A stretch of DNA of 64,000 bases from Deltaproteobacteria bacterium (GCA_016709225.1 JADJEE010000012.1:2585501-2649500); one strand, 5' to 3'; numbered from the stretch's first letter, positions 48,073 through 61,534 are shown. Numbers and translations are program-made. The notes: generated by a model from the sequence alone, not told the origin.

Positions 48073-50532
48073 ATGCAGAAGGCCGATGCGAGAAAGACCA
48101 TGCAGCCTCGAAGTATGCGTCGGGTAGTTTCCTGCTTGGCTTGGGGGTTGGCGTGCGCGTGCGCAGTGCCCGGGTGCTTTCGGCCGGACGACGCGCTGCG
48201 CGGTCAGCCGTGCACCTCGGACCGCTCGTGTGGTGGGCTCGCTTGCGAGTTCGGCGTGTGCGGCGGACCGACCCGCTGCACCGCGGGCGCCGGGGTCGGG
48301 GACTACTGCTTCGTGCTGCAGGAGGCCAGCTTCGACGCGGGTCCGGCCCCCGCGACGCTGACGGTCGCGCTGGTCGACGGCGATGCCCGACCCGATCTCG
48401 TGATCGGCGGAGCGGACGGCTCGCTCACGCTGCTGCGCAACGACGGCGCTGGCGGCTTCGCGGCGCCGCGAACGTCGAGCTCGCTCGGCGCCGAGGTCCG
48501 CGACCTCACCGTGGGTCGCGTCGACGGCAGCGGCTGGGCGGACATCGTCGCGACGACCTCGACCGGCGGCGTGTGGCTGGTGCGAACCGGCCCGGGCGAC
48601 GACGGTGCCGGGGTGTTCGAGGTGCCGGTGTCGATCGCCGAGGGCCTCGACGAGCCCCTGCGTCCGCAGATCGGCGCGTTCGTCGACGACCCCGCCGGCC
48701 GGGCCGATGTCGCCGTGCTCGTGCGCGGTGGCATCGACGTGCGCGAGCAGGTCGACCCGCAGACCTTCTCGAAGCCGAACCAGGACACCTTCGTGGCGAG
48801 GCCGACCGACATCCGCGCGTTCGGCCAGACCATGGACATCGTCTACGTCGGCTCCCACGACGCCGCCGAGCTCGAGACCCTCGCGCGCAATCCCAACGGC
48901 GCGTTCACGCCACGCATGCCGATCCCGACCGGCGCGCCCGCGCAGCGCTTCCTGATCGAAGACCTCACCGACGACAAGTACGCCGACGTGCTGGCGGCCG
49001 GCAGCGACGGGGCGCTGTGGTTGTCGCGCGGCAAGAGCATCCAGCTCGACAAGGCCGCCAAGCCGGTCGCGGTCTACGACCTCGGGTGGTCGCCGTCGTT
49101 GCTCGCCTCGGGCGCGCTGGACGACGACGTCGATCGCGAGATCATCGTCGCTGGTGGGCCGCGGGCCGACCTCGCGGACATCTACCTGTTCGACAACGAC
49201 GGCGACGGAGGGCTCGTCTACGGCGGTGCGCTCGGGCTCGGCGACGCGATCGCCTCGGCGTCGGCGGATCTCGACGGCGACGGCGTGACCGAGCTCGTCG
49301 CCATCGACGGTGCCGACGCGCGCGTCCGCGTCGCGCGGCGCACGGTCGCGCCGCCGACCCACGGGGGCGAGACCACCGGCAGCGTCGAGACCACCGGCGT
49401 CGTGAGCACCACGCAGGGTGCCACCTCGTCGCAGGAGTCGACCGCGGGCACCCTGCCGCCGCCGCCGACCACCGGCGTCGACACCGAAGGCCAGGAGTGC
49501 TGGTTCTTGCTGGCCGAGCGCTGCCTGTTGCCGGCGTCGGTGCTCGCAGGTCTGCCGGTCGGCGGCGAGCTGCTCGTTGAAGATCTCTCGGGCGACGGCG
49601 CCGCCGATCTCGTCGTCGCGCTCGAGGGCGGGTTCGTCGGCTACAACGGCATCCCGGCCGCGTTCCCGCTCTCGTTCGATGCGATGTCGTCCTTCGGTGA
49701 CGCGGTGATGACCGGTGTTCCCGCGGCGCTGGCCATCCGCTACGGCAGCGAGATCCAGGAGGGCGCTCCCGAGGGCCCCTCCTCGAACCGCCTGCTCATC
49801 GGCCACGCCGGCGGCGTGCTGCAGTGGCAGGACGGCAGCGTGACCTCGCGGGCGGCCGCCGGCGTCACCGCGTTGACCACCGGCTACCTCTACTACGGGC
49901 TCGATGCGTTCGCCTCGATGCCGGTGGCGTACCTCGACGACGCGGGCTTGAGCGTCGTCGACGAACTCGGGCAGGGCGTCGCCGACACCGTCGCGCTCGA
50001 AGGTCGTGCGCTCGCGTACGCGTACGAATCCACCACGACCCTGTTCGTCGCCACCGACCAGGGCGTGCAGCGCTTCGCGATCGAAGGCCCCGGCAGCGGT
50101 CTCGAACCGCTCGAGTCGCTGAACGTTGGGGTGCCCATCGTCGACCTCGCCGCGGATCCATGGTCGGGCATCCTCGCGTACACCGACGGCACGACGTTGT
50201 TCGCCTCGCTCTACGGGCAGGAGCTGCCCGTATTCGGCGGGTTCACCGGCGGCAGCGAGATCCTGTTCGGCGACATCGACGGTGATTTCCTCCGCGAGGT
50301 GTTCGTCCGCACAGAGCAGGGTGGCGGCGTCTCCGTCATCTACGTCTTTCGACTCGACGAGAACCTGGAGGCGCTGAACCTCAGCGATCAGCTGATCGTC
50401 GCGAGCGATTGGCAGGTGGTGCTGGTGCCGGCGCAGCAGTACGAGCCCGGTCGCCCCGACGACCTCTTGGTGTATCTGCCCGACCCCGAGGCGCCGGGTT
50501 TTGCGGTCGTCGTATCGATGGTGGCGATCTGA
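48073..50532 (+). CDS. FG-GAP/VCBS-like lipoprotein
   Basis: 819 residues. The N-terminus has a basic start and lipobox AVPGC; starts at 48100 or 48115 would shorten it and are possible. Asp-rich repeats such as VDGDARPDLVIGG, DLDGDGVTELVA, DLSGDGAADLVV and DIDGDFLREVFV are FG-GAP-type Ca-binding loops of a beta-propeller, split by a Thr/Ser/Gly-rich linker. Role unknown; surface binding inferred. The next gene starts six bases downstream. Confidence 0.82.
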   Translation: MQKADARKTMQPRSMRRVVSCLAWGLACACAVPGCFRPDDALRGQPCTSDRSCGGLACEFGVCGGPTRCTAGAGVGDYCFVLQEASFDAGPAPATLTVALVDGDARPDLVIGGADGSLTLLRNDGAGGFAAPRTSSSLGAEVRDLTVGRVDGSGWADIVATTSTGGVWLVRTGPGDDGAGVFEVPVSIAEGLDEPLRPQIGAFVDDPAGRADVAVLVRGGIDVREQVDPQTFSKPNQDTFVARPTDIRAFGQTMDIVYVGSHDAAELETLARNPNGAFTPRMPIPTGAPAQRFLIEDLTDDKYADVLAAGSDGALWLSRGKSIQLDKAAKPVAVYDLGWSPSLLASGALDDDVDREIIVAGGPRADLADIYLFDNDGDGGLVYGGALGLGDAIASASADLDGDGVTELVAIDGADARVRVARRTVAPPTHGGETTGSVETTGVVSTTQGATSSQESTAGTLPPPPTTGVDTEGQECWFLLAERCLLPASVLAGLPVGGELLVEDLSGDGAADLVVALEGGFVGYNGIPAAFPLSFDAMSSFGDAVMTGVPAALAIRYGSEIQEGAPEGPSSNRLLIGHAGGVLQWQDGSVTSRAAAGVTALTTGYLYYGLDAFASMPVAYLDDAGLSVVDELGQGVADTVALEGRALAYAYESTTTLFVATDQGVQRFAIEGPGSGLEPLESLNVGVPIVDLAADPWSGILAYTDGTTLFASLYGQELPVFGGFTGGSEILFGDIDGDFLREVFVRTEQGGGVSVIYVFRLDENLEALNLSDQLIVASDWQVVLVPAQQYEPGRPDDLLVYLPDPEAPGFAVVVSMVAI

Positions 50533-50537
50533 GGCCG

Positions 50538-51365
50538 ATGATGCTCACGACCGTACTCAGCCTCGCGTTGATCTTCGCCCCCGTCGCCCCCGTCGAGGGC
50601 GTCGACACTCCCGTGGAGGATCCGATGACCTCCGCGCAGGCGCTCTACCAGGCGGGCGTGGCCAGCTACGAGACCTTCGACTACCAGGAGGCGATCGAGA
50701 AGTGGACGGATGCATACGCGCTGCTGCCGCAGACCCCGGAGACCGCGGCGACGCGGAACTCGTTGGTCTACAACATCGCGCGCGCGCAGGAGAAGGCGTT
50801 CGCACAGGATCACGACGTCGCGCGGCTGCGGCGGGCGATCGCATTGCTCGAGCGCTACCATGCGGACGCCGAGGCCTCCGGTGTCGCGGACGCCACCGAG
50901 CTCGCCGATGTCCGTACGCGGATCGCCGAGCTCGAGGCGGCGGTCGACGCGGCGCAGGCCGAGCGCGAACCGGTCCGGCCCCCACCGACGCCGGGCGCCG
51001 ACGGCGAGCGATCGCGACGGGGGCGAGCTTCGATTGCGACCGGCTCCGTGCTGATGGTGCTCGGCGTGGGCGCGGTGGTCGGTGGTGTGGTCGCGGGCAC
51101 GCGGATGTCGAGTTCGGCGCGCCGCACACTGCCTGGCCTCGATCAGCTTGGCGACGAGCAAGCCCGCGCCGACGCCTTGGCGAGGGGGCACCGCGGTGAC
51201 GTCGTCACGATCGCGAGCGCCGTCGCCGGCGGAGTCGTCGCCCTGAGCGGCACCGTGTTGTTGGCGATCGGCGCCAAGCGACGCGGTCGTCCTTCGAGCC
51301 GAAGTGCCTTCACCCCGATGCCCGCCACCCGCGGCGCCGCCTTGACTTGGACGCTTGCCTTCTAG
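50538..51365 (+). CDS. TPR-like protein with two C-terminal membrane helices
   Basis: 275 residues from ATG 50538 (GAGG three bases upstream; ATG 50541 is equally possible). A signal or anchor segment, a TPR-like pair (QALYQAGVASYETFDYQEAI), a helical middle, a Pro/Arg linker and two hydrophobic helices (IATGSVLMVLGVGAVVGGVV and TIASAVAGGVVALSGTVLL). Proteins of this layout are common in Myxococcota with unknown role. The TetR gene follows eight bases later, so they are cotranscribed. Confidence 0.65.
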   Translation: MMLTTVLSLALIFAPVAPVEGVDTPVEDPMTSAQALYQAGVASYETFDYQEAIEKWTDAYALLPQTPETAATRNSLVYNIARAQEKAFAQDHDVARLRRAIALLERYHADAEASGVADATELADVRTRIAELEAAVDAAQAEREPVRPPPTPGADGERSRRGRASIATGSVLMVLGVGAVVGGVVAGTRMSSSARRTLPGLDQLGDEQARADALARGHRGDVVTIASAVAGGVVALSGTVLLAIGAKRRGRPSSRSAFTPMPATRGAALTWTLAF

Positions 51366-51373
51366 AGGAACCC

Positions 51374-52009
51374 ATGAGCATCGCCACCGAGAACGTTCGC
51401 AAGCTACCCAAGCAGGCCCGCGCTCAGGCCACCGTCGAGGCGATTCTCACCGCCACCGCCGAGGTACTCACGGAGCACGGCTATGAGGGCGCGACGACCA
51501 ATGCCATCGCGCGGCGGGCCGGTGTGAGCATCGGCTCGCTGTACCAGTACTTCCCGCACAAGGAGGCGCTGGTCACCGCGTTGTGTGACCGTCACATGCA
51601 GGAGATGACGGCGCTCGTGGTCGGCGAGGTCGCTGCGCTGCGCGGGCTGCCGCTGGCCCACGCGATTCGAGCGCTGATCCGCACGCTGCTGCGCGCACAC
51701 AACGTCGCGCCGCGACTGCATCGTGTGCTCATCGAGCAGGTGCCGCGCATCGCCGGGTTCGATCGCATCGCGCAGGTCGATCGGATGATCGTCGAGCTCA
51801 TCCGCCGCGAACTCGAGCGTCGCGACGAGGCGTTGCGCCCCGCGGATCTCGAGCTCGCCGGCTTCATCCTCGTGCACAGCGTGCAGGCAATCACCCACGC
51901 CGCGATCCTCGATCGCCCAGACGCGCTCGACGACGATGCGCTGTGCGAGGAGACCGCGGCGTTGGTGCTGCGCTACCTGCTGGCCGATCCGCAGCCGCAG
52001 CCGGTCTAG
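51374..52009 (+). CDS. TetR-family transcriptional regulator
   Basis: 211 residues. HTH: TTNAIARRAGVSIGSLYQYFPHKEAL; a typical all-helical ligand-binding C-terminal part. ATG 51374 has AGAGGA just upstream. It is the last gene of a run after 48073; only eight bases separate it from the TPR protein. The 26-bp palindrome upstream of the P450 is a candidate operator, but that pairing is an inference. Confidence 0.9.
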   Translation: MSIATENVRKLPKQARAQATVEAILTATAEVLTEHGYEGATTNAIARRAGVSIGSLYQYFPHKEALVTALCDRHMQEMTALVVGEVAALRGLPLAHAIRALIRTLLRAHNVAPRLHRVLIEQVPRIAGFDRIAQVDRMIVELIRRELERRDEALRPADLELAGFILVHSVQAITHAAILDRPDALDDDALCEETAALVLRYLLADPQPQPV

Positions 52010-52023
52010 CGGCAGTCGGACGA

Positions 52024-52437
52024 CTACGCCAGCGTGGTGTGCAGCATCTCTGCGAACGCCTGGCAGGCATCGACGGTGGTGAAGACGCCGACCACGTGGT
52101 GATGATCGACGACCACGGCCGAGCCGTACTTGTGCCGGGCCATCTCCTTCACGACCTCGTCGAGCGGAGCGTCGGGTGGCACCCGGTAGACGTCTTCGGT
52201 CATCGCCTCGGAGACGAGTACCTTGGCCGGGTCGACGTCCTTCAGCGTCTCCACGAGGTGGAGATCGCCGTCGGAGAGCACGCCGACCAGGGTCTCGGCG
52301 CGCAGCACCGGGAGGTGCCGGATCCGGAACTTGCGCATCACCTCGTGGGCGTGGGCCATCGTCTGGTCGGCGCCGATCGTATGCGGCGACGTGGTCATGA
52401 ACTTGCGAACCTCGGGGATGGCGCGGTGCTTGGACAT
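52024..52437 (-). CDS. CBS-domain-pair protein
   Basis: 137 residues. Two CBS motifs: ADQTMAHAHEVMRKFRIRHLP / LVGVLSDGDLHLV and DAPLDEVVKEMARHKYGSAVVV / VVGVFTTVDACQAF. These bind adenine nucleotides and modulate partners. Start uncertain: ATG 52437 is used, but ATG 52467 and 52488 are in frame. It is convergent with the TetR gene, with 14 bases between stops. Confidence 0.9.
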   Translation of the reverse strand: MSKHRAIPEVRKFMTTSPHTIGADQTMAHAHEVMRKFRIRHLPVLRAETLVGVLSDGDLHLVETLKDVDPAKVLVSEAMTEDVYRVPPDAPLDEVVKEMARHKYGSAVVVDHHHVVGVFTTVDACQAFAEMLHTTLA

Positions 52438-52671
52438 CGGAGTGGGCCCCACGAGTGCAGCGGTCATGCCACACCAGAACTGCCGCAATGGCCGCCCTAC
52501 GACGCGACGGAGCGCGCAGGAGCGCGCAGGGTTTTCCGCGCTTCGCAGCTTCTGCGCGTCCGCGGCGCGTCGACTTCACGGCCGCTTTACCGGCTCGCGT
52601 CGACCGATCGGAGTCACTCGCTCGTCGATGTGCATGGAGCCGGCGTGCTCCGGAGGAGCGAAGCAGAACCC

Positions 52672-52986
52672 ATGCGCATCGATGTCGAGACCTTCCTGAC
52701 GCTGACCGTGCTGATGGGCACTGGCGTTGCGGTCGGCGTCGGTGTGATGACCGCCCGCGTGAACGTCGACGATGTGTCGGCGGCCGCGAGCGACGAGCCG
52801 GCCGCGGCGCCGACCGACGATGCCCCCGTCGACGAAGCGTCGCCGCCCGCCGTGGTGACGCCGGCGCCCACGGTGACGCCGGTGGTGCCGGCGGGCCCTC
52901 CCCTCGAGCCGCCGATCATCCCGGATCCCGAGTACGACAGCCCCGACGGCGCCCACGCGGTGCCGGGCCCCGACGTCGAAGGCTAG
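52672..52986 (+). CDS. Small exported/anchored protein with acidic Pro-rich tail
   Basis: 104 residues: one hydrophobic segment (FLTLTVLMGTGVAVGVGVM) then a disordered Ala/Pro/Asp/Thr-rich tail. Likely anchored in the inner membrane with the tail outside. No family recognised. GGAGG is rather distant from the ATG. Converges on the glycosidase gene across a hairpin. Confidence 0.55.
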   Translation: MRIDVETFLTLTVLMGTGVAVGVGVMTARVNVDDVSAAASDEPAAAPTDDAPVDEASPPAVVTPAPTVTPVVPAGPPLEPPIIPDPEYDSPDGAHAVPGPDVEG

Positions 52987-53025
52987 TGGGCGACACGAGG
53001 AGGCGACGTACCCCAGGGGCGTCGA

Positions 53026-53056
53026 CGCACCCGCGAGCGGTCGCTTCGCGGGTGCG
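53026..53056. terminator. Long hairpin between convergent genes
   Basis: CGCACCCGCGA, nine-base loop, TCGCGGGTGCG, with internal AGCG/CGCT pairing. 11 perfect base pairs between the stops of the small protein and the glycosidase. No T-tract. Confidence 0.5.
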
Positions 53057-53062
53057 CTCGCA

Positions 53063-54555
53063 TCAACGCCGGTGCATGCACAAGGCGGTGTAGACCGGCC
53101 GGATCGCTGGATCGGTCGCGCCCTCGCCGACCACCTCGGTGCTCGGCAGATCGAGCGTCCGACCCTCGAGCACCATGCGCTTCGACGAGCCGCCGTCGAG
53201 GTTGAGCACGCGCTCGCAGCCGAGCGCGAGCAGCAGCGCGCCGGCGCCCGCGAGCGTCATGCCCAGGGCCCGCTCGAAGTTGCGGCCGTCGACGGCCGCG
53301 AAGATCAGCGACGCCGCTCGCGTGCCCACCACCATGCGCGGGAGCAGGTTCTGATCGCCGGTCTCGTCCTGCGAGAAGGTCACCGGCGGTGCCGTGCCCC
53401 AGAAGTCCTCGCGGCGCAGCTCCGTCAGGACGGCGGGATGGCCGGCGTCGCCGAGCATCGGCCCGCCGGCCATCGCGGTCGCCACCGCGACCGATCGCGG
53501 GGGCAATGTGCACGAGACGCGATCACCGATGCGCACGTCGACGTCGCCGATGGGGATCACCGCGCCGTTGAGCGGAACCTGCGGGGCGATGCCGACGGCG
53601 ACCACGTGGTCGCCGACGATGGCCATGCAGCGGCGCGCCGGACCGACCTCGGCGTGCGCGCGGTTGACCGCGCCCTCGACCCGCAGCTGCCAGCCACGGT
53701 GCCCCTGCAGGACGCAGCCGTCGAGACCGACACGCTCGATCGCGACCCCACCGTCGCGATCGATCACGAGTGCGCCACGGGCGAACACCGGGGGCGCCGC
53801 GACCACGCCATCGCGCACCAACAAGCCCACCGGATCGTGACGACGCGACGGCGGCGCGATGTCGGGTTCGGAGTAGAGGAAGAACCCGCCGGAGGTCGCT
53901 GCCACGGCACCTTCGCCGGCGACCGTCTGCGCGAACGACTCGCCGGCGTCCACGCGTGTGCGGCAGTCCAGCGCGCGGACCTCGATGCGGCGTGGATCGA
54001 CCTGCAGCAGGTTCACGTGCGTCGGACCCTCGGCGAAGCGGCCGTCGAGCACCGCGTGGTGCAGGCCCGGAACCACCCCGCGCCACTGCAGCGCCGCGAG
54101 GGCGTTCGCATACGACGGCGAGCACGCGTCGGCGTCGTGGTGGGCGAGCCGACAGCCGTGGCTGTAGTAGTAGTCCGCGAGCGCGCGCACCCGCGACGCG
54201 TGGGGTCGCGTCGCGCGGAGAATGCCCGCCAAGCGCATGCGCAAGCCCACGCGCAGCACCCGAGCGGGGGCGCTCGGGCGGGCGTCGAGGAAACCGTCGA
54301 CCGCGCGTAGGCGTCGGGTGAACAGCTCGGCCTGCGCCCGATCGACGTCGAGCGAGAGATCCTCGATCAACTGCGCCGGCTCGATCGGCGCGCACGCACG
54401 CTCGAGCGCTTCGAAGCTCCCGGGTGAGGCCGGCTCGGGCGGCGCCGGTGGACCACCGCGGGGGAACGGCGCTGCGAAGGCGCGCAGGACAGCCGCGGTC
54501 TCGACTCCCGCGATGGTGGCGATGTGCGCGACGCAGCAGTCGATCCAGCTCGCGC

Positions 54556-54559
<4 letters not shown>
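53063..54559 (-). CDS. Phosphodiester glycosidase (NAGPA-like)
   Basis: 498 residues. The C-terminal ~300 residues match the phosphodiester glycosidase/NAGPA family: SGGFFLYS, AVDGRNFERALGMTLAGA and NLDGGSSKRMVL. The enzyme removes N-acetylglucosamine-type caps from phosphodiesters, or hydrolyses related linkages. The N-terminal ~180 residues are helical and unlike the family. The GTG at 54559 overlaps the kinase stop (GTGA), so it is translated with the TPR kinase. An exact substrate is unknown. Confidence 0.82.
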
Positions 54560-57624
<3,065 letters not shown>

Positions 57625-57729
57625 GCGCGACGATCGACCCTGCCACGGACGACCTCGCGGGGGAAGGCGTGCGGCGGGCGGCGCGGCTCGCCGCCGTCGC
57701 AACGGCTCCAGCACCCTGGTTCGCGCGCG

Positions 57730-59265
57730 CTAGGAGCCGTCGCCGGTGAGGACGAGCTCCGGTGCGTCGCTGATCGCCGGGTAGTTGCCCAGCTGGAACA
57801 CGGTGACGAAGTCGGGCACCTCGTCGAGCAGGCACGCACCCTCGTCGTCGAGTCGATAGACCGGCTCGGTCCAGCGGCCGACGACGTTCTGTTGTCCGAT
57901 GACGGGGCGACCGCCGCAGGCTTCCTCGCCGACGAGCGTGATGCGCACGAGATCGCCTTCCGGCGCCTCGGCGGTGTCGTACAGCGGGATCGCGCTGCAT
58001 TCCGGATCGCCCCAGTGCTCGAGGCGGTTGGGGTAGGCCAGCGGCAGCGGCATGCAACGGCGTCGGCCGTCGGTCGCGATGAGCGGCGTGCAGACCTGCT
58101 CGATCGCGGTGTCGTACCAGCGGTTCTGATCGCGGGTGCCGTCGCCGCGGGCCAGCACGATGGTCTCGCCGTCGCCGGCGAGTCCCAGCCGACGCAAGCG
58201 GCCGGACGCGTCGGCGAGGGTGACTTCGAGGGTCAGCACCTCGGGCTCGCTGGTCGGCGCGCCGAGCTCGTAGTACGCGAAGCCGTCCTGCACGGAGGCC
58301 GGGGCCTCGATGCACGCATCGCCGTCGACGATGTGAATCGTCTGCTCCCACGGCGCGCCGATCGTGTGCCAACCGTCGGTGCCGTAGATGAGCGCCGTCG
58401 AGGGCTGCGCGCAGGTACCGTCCTGCGGCAGCGCGAACAGCGGGGTCGTGCAGGTCGCGTCGGCGAAGCCATACGGCGCGGCCGAGACGACGCCGCAGGC
58501 CTGCGTGCCGGCACCGGCCTCGAACGTGAGCGTGCCCTGGCACGGCGTGTCGTACCGTGGGTCGATCACGCGGTCGCGTTGGAAGGCCCCGTCGGTGCTG
58601 ACCAGCGCCCGGATCTCGATCGAGCCGCGCTGCTCGATCACCACGGTGGCGGCGACGAAGGTGGTGTCGTCGATCGGCGTGAGGGCGTGGCGCTGCTGGA
58701 AGTTCGAGCCGGTACCGTTGCAGATGTCGGCATGATCATTGTGGTGGCGGATGTCGCCGCTGCCGATGGGGGCACCGCGCAGGTACGCCTGCGCACGGGC
58801 ACCGTCGGCGCAGCTCGCCGCATCGATGATGGGGCCACGCACGTAGTTCGGCACCGTCGAGCAGTACGGCGTACCCACGATCGGCGTGCTGCAGGCCTCG
58901 TCGTCGAACCCGACGTACACCTGATCCTCCTCCGCGGGCAGGCAGCGGTAGTCGCCGACGCTGTCCCTGGCGAACTCGCAGTCGATGCCGAGCTCGCTGT
59001 CGTACCAGCGCACCAGCTGGACGACGCCATCGGCGGTACGGTCGACGATCGGCTGCAGCCGCGTGCCCGCGCCGTAGGGGCCTTCGCCGGGGATCTCGAC
59101 CGGTGGCGCGCCGGTCGAGTCCGCTGCCGAGGTGCTGCTCGAGTCGCCGCCGCCACTCGACGCGTCGGTGCTCGAGCTCGCGTCGCCGTGTTGGATGACG
59201 TCGCGCCCGCAGGCGAGGGCGAGCAGCGAGGGGATCGCGAGGACGAGCGTACGCGTGCGCTTCAT
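57730..59265 (-). CDS. Cys-rich lipoprotein, last gene of the FecR operon
   Basis: 511 residues. Signal MKRTRTLVLAIPSLLALAC, short Ser/Asp spacer, then a long extracellular domain with many cysteines and repeated blocks of the type CGxxP or YGxGT. No family recognised. ATG 59265 overlaps the TGA of the upstream gene (ATGA), so it belongs to the ECF/FecR operon. Probably surface-exposed. Confidence 0.75.
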   Translation of the reverse strand: MKRTRTLVLAIPSLLALACGRDVIQHGDASSSTDASSGGGDSSSTSAADSTGAPPVEIPGEGPYGAGTRLQPIVDRTADGVVQLVRWYDSELGIDCEFARDSVGDYRCLPAEEDQVYVGFDDEACSTPIVGTPYCSTVPNYVRGPIIDAASCADGARAQAYLRGAPIGSGDIRHHNDHADICNGTGSNFQQRHALTPIDDTTFVAATVVIEQRGSIEIRALVSTDGAFQRDRVIDPRYDTPCQGTLTFEAGAGTQACGVVSAAPYGFADATCTTPLFALPQDGTCAQPSTALIYGTDGWHTIGAPWEQTIHIVDGDACIEAPASVQDGFAYYELGAPTSEPEVLTLEVTLADASGRLRRLGLAGDGETIVLARGDGTRDQNRWYDTAIEQVCTPLIATDGRRRCMPLPLAYPNRLEHWGDPECSAIPLYDTAEAPEGDLVRITLVGEEACGGRPVIGQQNVVGRWTEPVYRLDDEGACLLDEVPDFVTVFQLGNYPAISDAPELVLTGDGS

Positions 59266-60509
59266 GATCGGACAGCCCGCGAAGGCGGTCGAGGTTTCCT
59301 GTCGAGCCGCACGCGCACGCCGAGCATCCCACCGATCCGCACGCGATCGCGTGACCACAGCTCGGTGTCGCCGCGGACATGCGATCGCGCGCGTCCACTG
59401 ATGCCCCCGAAGGCCGACAGCGCCAGCTCCACGCGCGTGCCCAACGACAGCGCGAGCGTCAGCGGTAGCACGGCGGTGGGATCGACCCGGATCCCGCGAT
59501 CACCCACGACGCGATAGCCGTGGACGAGCACACCACCGGCGATCGCCAGCTCGAACCGGAACCGTCGCGCGAGGGCTCGCCCCCAGCCCACGCCGGTGGT
59601 GAGCATGGTGTCCGCGATCGCGAGGCGAGCTCCGCCGGTGGGCGCGACCTCGGCGCGCAGTGTCAGCCACACGCCGGTGGGCGCGTGGCGGGCATCGCCA
59701 TGGAGCAGCACCACCGGCTCGGCCGCGCGTAGGCGGCCCTCGACGCCGAGCCCGAGGCCGAGGGCCCCAGACCAGCGTGGCGCCGGCGACGACGGTCGCG
59801 CGTGGCGGGCCGGGGTCACCGCAGTCGGCGCGGGCGGCCCGATCGGCGTCGGCGGTGGCGTGCTTGCGACCGGCGTCGTGATCGCGGGCGGCGACGATGG
59901 ATCCGCTGCGGCCCCGTGCGCCGCGAGCCTCGCGGCGAGCGATCCATTCGACAGTGGCTCGGGCACGCCGTCGTCGCACGCACCGTCGGCATCGACCACC
60001 GCGAGCGAGGTGTGGCCACCGTCGTCGCCGACGCACACGCGGCGAGATGCGTCCTCGCCCGCGGGCGTGACCACCCACCCCGACTCGACGATCGCAGCGA
60101 CCGCCGCGGTCGCGTGCGGCTCTGCGCCGGGCAACAGCTCGACGACGACCGCGTGATCGGTCGACGCGGTGAGCACCGGGTCGGGCTCACCGCGCAGCGC
60201 TTCGAGCTCCGCGAGCAGATCGATGGTCGCGTGGATGACCGACAGCCGCAGCAGCGCGCCGCGACCCGTGACGTCGCGTGCGTGCAGCTGCCGGCCGTGC
60301 ACGACCTCGACGTGCACGATCTCGCCGCCGCCGGTCAGGCGCACGACCACCGCCGCGTGGCCGCCGACCGCGTGGCCCGACTCGAGCAGTCGTGTCATCA
60401 GCTCGCCGTGGAGCTGCTCGGTCTGCGCCTGCGGGAGCGCCAATGCACCGACGTCGACCGCGATGGTGGCGGGGCGTGCGAGCAGGATCGCGGCGGCGAG
60501 GCGCAGCAT
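59262..60509 (-). CDS. Outer-membrane-like protein, third gene of the FecR operon
   Basis: 415 residues. N-terminal signal-like region (RLAAAILLARPATIAVDVGALALP), a soluble N-terminal half, a Pro/Thr/Ala-rich linker, and a C-terminal half with alternating polar/hydrophobic strands that suggest a small beta-barrel. The start codon overlaps the FecR gene stop by one base. No family recognised. Confidence 0.6.
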   Translation of the reverse strand: MLRLAAAILLARPATIAVDVGALALPQAQTEQLHGELMTRLLESGHAVGGHAAVVVRLTGGGEIVHVEVVHGRQLHARDVTGRGALLRLSVIHATIDLLAELEALRGEPDPVLTASTDHAVVVELLPGAEPHATAAVAAIVESGWVVTPAGEDASRRVCVGDDGGHTSLAVVDADGACDDGVPEPLSNGSLAARLAAHGAAADPSSPPAITTPVASTPPPTPIGPPAPTAVTPARHARPSSPAPRWSGALGLGLGVEGRLRAAEPVVLLHGDARHAPTGVWLTLRAEVAPTGGARLAIADTMLTTGVGWGRALARRFRFELAIAGGVLVHGYRVVGDRGIRVDPTAVLPLTLALSLGTRVELALSAFGGISGRARSHVRGDTELWSRDRVRIGGMLGVRVRLDRKPRPPSRAVRS

Positions 60510-61534
60510 CAGGGCGCACCGCAGCCGGCGTCATCCATCTGCGCGGTGATCGACGCCGCGTGGTCGCCCGCGCCGAAGCGCGCGAGGTGCCCCCGCCAGT
60601 AGGCGCACACGGCATCGGGCCGGTCGGTTCGAGCGCGCAACGTGCCCTCCTCGAACGACAGCACGGCGGCTGCGGCCTCGTCGGTGCCGGTGCTGCGGCG
60701 AAGCGCCACCAACACCTCGATGGCGTCGCGGTAGCGCCCGCTGCGACGCAGGCTCGCAACGCGCTCGAGCCCCTCGTCGAGCGCGACGCCGGGTTCGGGC
60801 TTGCCGCTGCGCCGCGGTGGGGTGGAGGGCACCACCGCGTCGGCGCGGACGTGCGTGCCGTCCCAGCCGAGCCGTTGTCCCGCGGCGATCGGATGGGTCT
60901 TGCCCGCGAGATCCACAAACGCGATCGCGCCTTCGATGAGATCGACATGGCCGCCGGTCTCGTCGGCGGTCACGACGAAGCGCGTGCCGATCACCTCGAT
61001 TGCACCGGCGGTGACCTCGATCCGCACGCGCGGGGCCCCGGCAGCAATCTTCTCGACGTGGAAGAGCGCGGTGCCCGAGTGCAGGCGCACGCCGTGCTCG
61101 GCCGGTTCGAGCCGTGCGCCGCGCCAGACCTCGAGCTCGAGCGCGGGCGCATCCAGGCGCAGCCGACAGTCGCCCTGCACCGACAGCGTCTGCGTGCCCG
61201 TGATCGCGCAGCCGGCCGTGGCCTCGAGGCGATCGTCCCAGCGTCGGATCGGTGCGTCGGCGATCGCGGGCGCAACCACCTTCGGCGGTGGGATCGCCGG
61301 CGCATCGGCGGGGCTCGCCACGATCAGCTCGGAGCTCGGCGACACCGATCCGCGACCGACCACGAACGCCAGCACCACCGCGGCGGTGGCGAGCACGAGC
61401 ACCGCACCGAGCGATCGTCGGGCGCCGCGCGCCTCGACGCTCGCCGAGATGCGCTCTGGCAGGTGGCTCGGCAGTGGCACCGTGCCCAGCGCCTCGTCGA
61501 GAGCTCGCAGCCGCTCGCGCTGGGTGTCATCCAT
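60509..61534 (-). CDS. FecR-like anti-sigma/regulator
   Basis: 341 residues. A short cytoplasmic segment, one membrane helix (SLGAVLVLATAAVVLAFVVG), then a FecR-type domain in the periplasm: FHVEKIAAGAPRVRIEVTAGAIEVIGTRFVV, VDLIEGAIAF. A helical C-terminal stretch looks TPR-like (LRRSGRYRDAIEVLVALRR). It overlaps the sigma factor gene by eight bases. FecR proteins pass outer-membrane signals to an ECF sigma factor; here no TonB receptor is in the operon. Confidence 0.85.
   Translation of the reverse strand: MDDTQRERLRALDEALGTVPLPSHLPERISASVEARGARRSLGAVLVLATAAVVLAFVVGRGSVSPSSELIVASPADAPAIPPPKVVAPAIADAPIRRWDDRLEATAGCAITGTQTLSVQGDCRLRLDAPALELEVWRGARLEPAEHGVRLHSGTALFHVEKIAAGAPRVRIEVTAGAIEVIGTRFVVTADETGGHVDLIEGAIAFVDLAGKTHPIAAGQRLGWDGTHVRADAVVPSTPPRRSGKPEPGVALDEGLERVASLRRSGRYRDAIEVLVALRRSTGTDEAAAAVLSFEEGTLRARTDRPDAVCAYWRGHLARFGAGDHAASITAQMDDAGCGAP

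Noticed and set aside
52511..52530. Two tandem AGCGCGCAGG copies before the small anchored protein
   Set aside because: It is a single short duplication with no other signal nearby; not enough to call a regulatory site.
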